From Asterionellopsis glacialis (lineage: Eukaryota; Bacillariophyta; Plagiogrammaphyceae; Rhaphoneidales; Asterionellopsidaceae), in assembly GCA_014885115.2 (NCBI GenBank), contig WKLE02000932.1:1-29784 (forward strand): DNA of 29,784 nt. The letters are read 5' to 3'. Each line of letters starts with the position of its first letter. The stretch's first letter is position 1. The notes under the pieces were generated by a model. The model was not told the DNA's origin. It did not search any database and worked only from the letters and a program-made list of their open reading frames with translations. Shown piece by piece: positions 28,443 through 29,784 of the stretch. The position numbers and the translations under genes were made by a program.

Positions 28443-29784
28443 CTTGAATATTGAACCATTTATCTGTGGAATGAATTTTGAAACTGGTCAATAGTTGTTG
28501 TGTGCTTTGGAGTCCCTTGTCCTAAGCATTATTCATTTCCATCAAGTTAGTAAAATCAGTAATAAGATCACACTTGTCTTTGTAATGATTACCAGCATAT
28601 GCATTTCCTCCAGCATGTGTGTGCCAAGTTACTACAAAGCCAAGCATTAAACCAATAAATTATCCTGATTTGATAGTAGAAGATGTCAAATATGCATACC
28701 CTATTTCAAATGTTATTAAGGACATGCTGCAATCACTTTGGTGTTTACTCTGTATAGATACAATTCCAAGAACACTAGCACTGAAGAAAAAATTACATTT
28801 TGTTTTCTTTAGTCCAGCATCAAGCCAATGAAGAAAGTCAGATGGTGTGACACCTGATATACCTTCTATTGAATCTGCCATTTGTATCTCAACAAAGGCA
28901 GTTCCAAATTGATAATGTGGCATCTGTTGTAATTCAATATCAGTTGCTCCAAAAAGATCAATTCTCTTTCTTGGAAAGCATGCATAATTGTGATTGTCAG
29001 CTTGTAATGTAGGGCAGTCACAAAAATGACATAAATTTTTGGCATTCAGTAAGTGTGAGGACTGATACCATCAACAAAGTACATCAGCACCCTCACAATC
29101 TCCTAAAACAACCACAATAGGTATTTTCAATATTATATCTTTATGCATGGATCTATGCACCAGTAATTCTGTTTTCACTCCACCATGATCTTGTTGTTAT
29201 TTGATACCTGCTAACATATTGGTAATTACGGTTTGCCCTACCTCTTGTTACTTTCTTTTTGCTAGGTAAAAGATCTTTATCAGCTGTCTGCTGGACAAAC
29301 CCAATGGGGTGCTAAGCATATGCTTTATATCTTATTGGTGATTAAAAATTGTTAGGGGCATCATTAAAGGTTCCAACATTCTGCTGGTAAATGGACCTAA
29401 AGTAGTGCCATCAATGTATAACACCAAACCCCAGAATACATCTTTTGGACCAAGACACATTTGTGCCTGTCATTTTTTGCATGCCTCTCCTTGATGGATC
29501 TCATCTAAAGTTCCATCAACAGTATACAGTTCTTGATACTTGGTAGGATCAGTGTCAGATATTACTACATTATCTTTCTGCATGATCATTGGATCCATTA
29601 ACAGTGCTTTGAAATTTAATATCACTACCTCTGCAACACTTAAGGAATTGTACATGGCTTACACTCTTGGGTAGTGAATAAATCCTGTATTTTGTGCCCT
29701 ATGATAACTCTTGTTGGAATCTTTCCTGTAAAAGTTAACCCACATCATCAGAGAGGAAATCCTGGTCACTCCTGTATAGATTTT
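28443..29784 (-). pseudogene. KDZ/Plavaka-like transposase, catalytic part, running off the right edge
   Basis: On minus from 29784: SLSVAEVVILNFKALLMDP (29470-29655), GTLDEIHQGEACKK, then LVLYIDGTTLGPF (first catalytic-type Asp, near 29410-29435), a LEPL...IFN stretch, RYKAYA-stop-HPIGFVQQ (family has Trp at the stop), VVLGDCEGADVLC (second Asp, near 29084-29118), CHFCDCP (zinc-binding, 29012-29035), and 28660-28923 with YQFGTAFVEIQM, GISGVTPSDFLHWLDAGLKK and HQSDCSMSLITF. Order and wording match KDZ/Plavaka transposases as I recall them. A cut-and-paste DDE transposase is expected. Stops and frameshifts are numerous, and the N-terminus is outside the window. The gene continues beyond LINE3 at 23571. 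Confidence 0.75.

Larger units (their letters stand above)
5368..29784. mobile_element. Large DNA transposon relic, KDZ/Plavaka-like, with convergent Ulp1 and transposase genes
   Basis: Two AT-rich decayed genes face each other and end about 70 bp apart, at ~22265 on plus and 22335 on minus. The minus gene has transposase words of the KDZ/Plavaka class (VLYIDGTTLGPF, LGDCEGADVLC, CHFCDCP, a C-terminal YRAHPSY block). The plus gene has zinc fingers and an Ulp1/C48 peptidase. KDZ-class elements are known to associate with Ulp1-like peptidases. The retroelements Gy1 and LINE3, with their own nested insertions, split these genes. Terminal inverted repeats were not found, and the right end lies outside the window. 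Treating the two genes as one element is inference from convergence, similar composition and family knowledge. Confidence 0.6.

Noticed and set aside
1..29784. tRNA, rRNA or CRISPR features
   Set aside because: No cloverleaf, rRNA word or regularly spaced repeat array was seen on either strand; the repeats found are LTRs, LINE pieces and one tandem duplication.

Overview
The window is a graveyard of nested transposable elements from a eukaryote. I see no intact host gene, no rRNA or tRNA, no CRISPR array and nothing bacterial. The Copia element, the endonuclease/RT/RNase H LINEs, the Ty3/gypsy elements and a transposase of the Kyakuja-Dileera-Zisupton (KDZ)/Plavaka type accompanied by an Ulp1-like peptidase together best fit a diatom or another stramenopile alga. 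That assignment is inference from recalled family resemblance. Every coding region carries stops or frameshifts.

Layout. (1) 1-~5090, minus strand: a Copia-like LTR retrotransposon running off the left edge (gag, protease, integrase, RT). (2) ~5368-29784: remains of a large DNA transposon with two convergent genes. The plus-strand gene (5368-8902, resuming near 21455-22265) encodes an acidic N-terminus, PHD/RING-like zinc fingers, an Ulp1/C48 peptidase domain, a coiled coil and a C-terminal block with a Cys/His/Asn pattern. The minus-strand gene (29784 to 28443, resuming 23571-22335) is the transposase. (3) The plus-strand gene was split by gypsy element Gy1 (minus; LTR 11251-11680, pol 11719-14617, gag 20621-21449). 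Gy1 was then hit by LINE2 (8921-11243, 18-bp target-site duplication) and LINE1 (14625-20620). (4) The transposase gene was split by LINE3 (23589-28425, 17-bp imperfect duplication), which has an inverted 5' half. LINE3 was then hit by Gy2 (25738-28274), an internally deleted gypsy element with both LTRs.

The nesting gives a relative chronology: DNA transposon, then Gy1, then LINE2 and LINE1 on one side; DNA transposon, then LINE3, then Gy2 on the other. Comparing copies inside the window shows CpG to TpG/CpA decay, which has struck several catalytic aspartate codons and may have created TGA stops in place of CGA arginine codons. The most interesting content is the two-gene DNA transposon with its possible second peptidase-like domain, the twin-primed LINE3, and the palindromic LINE2.
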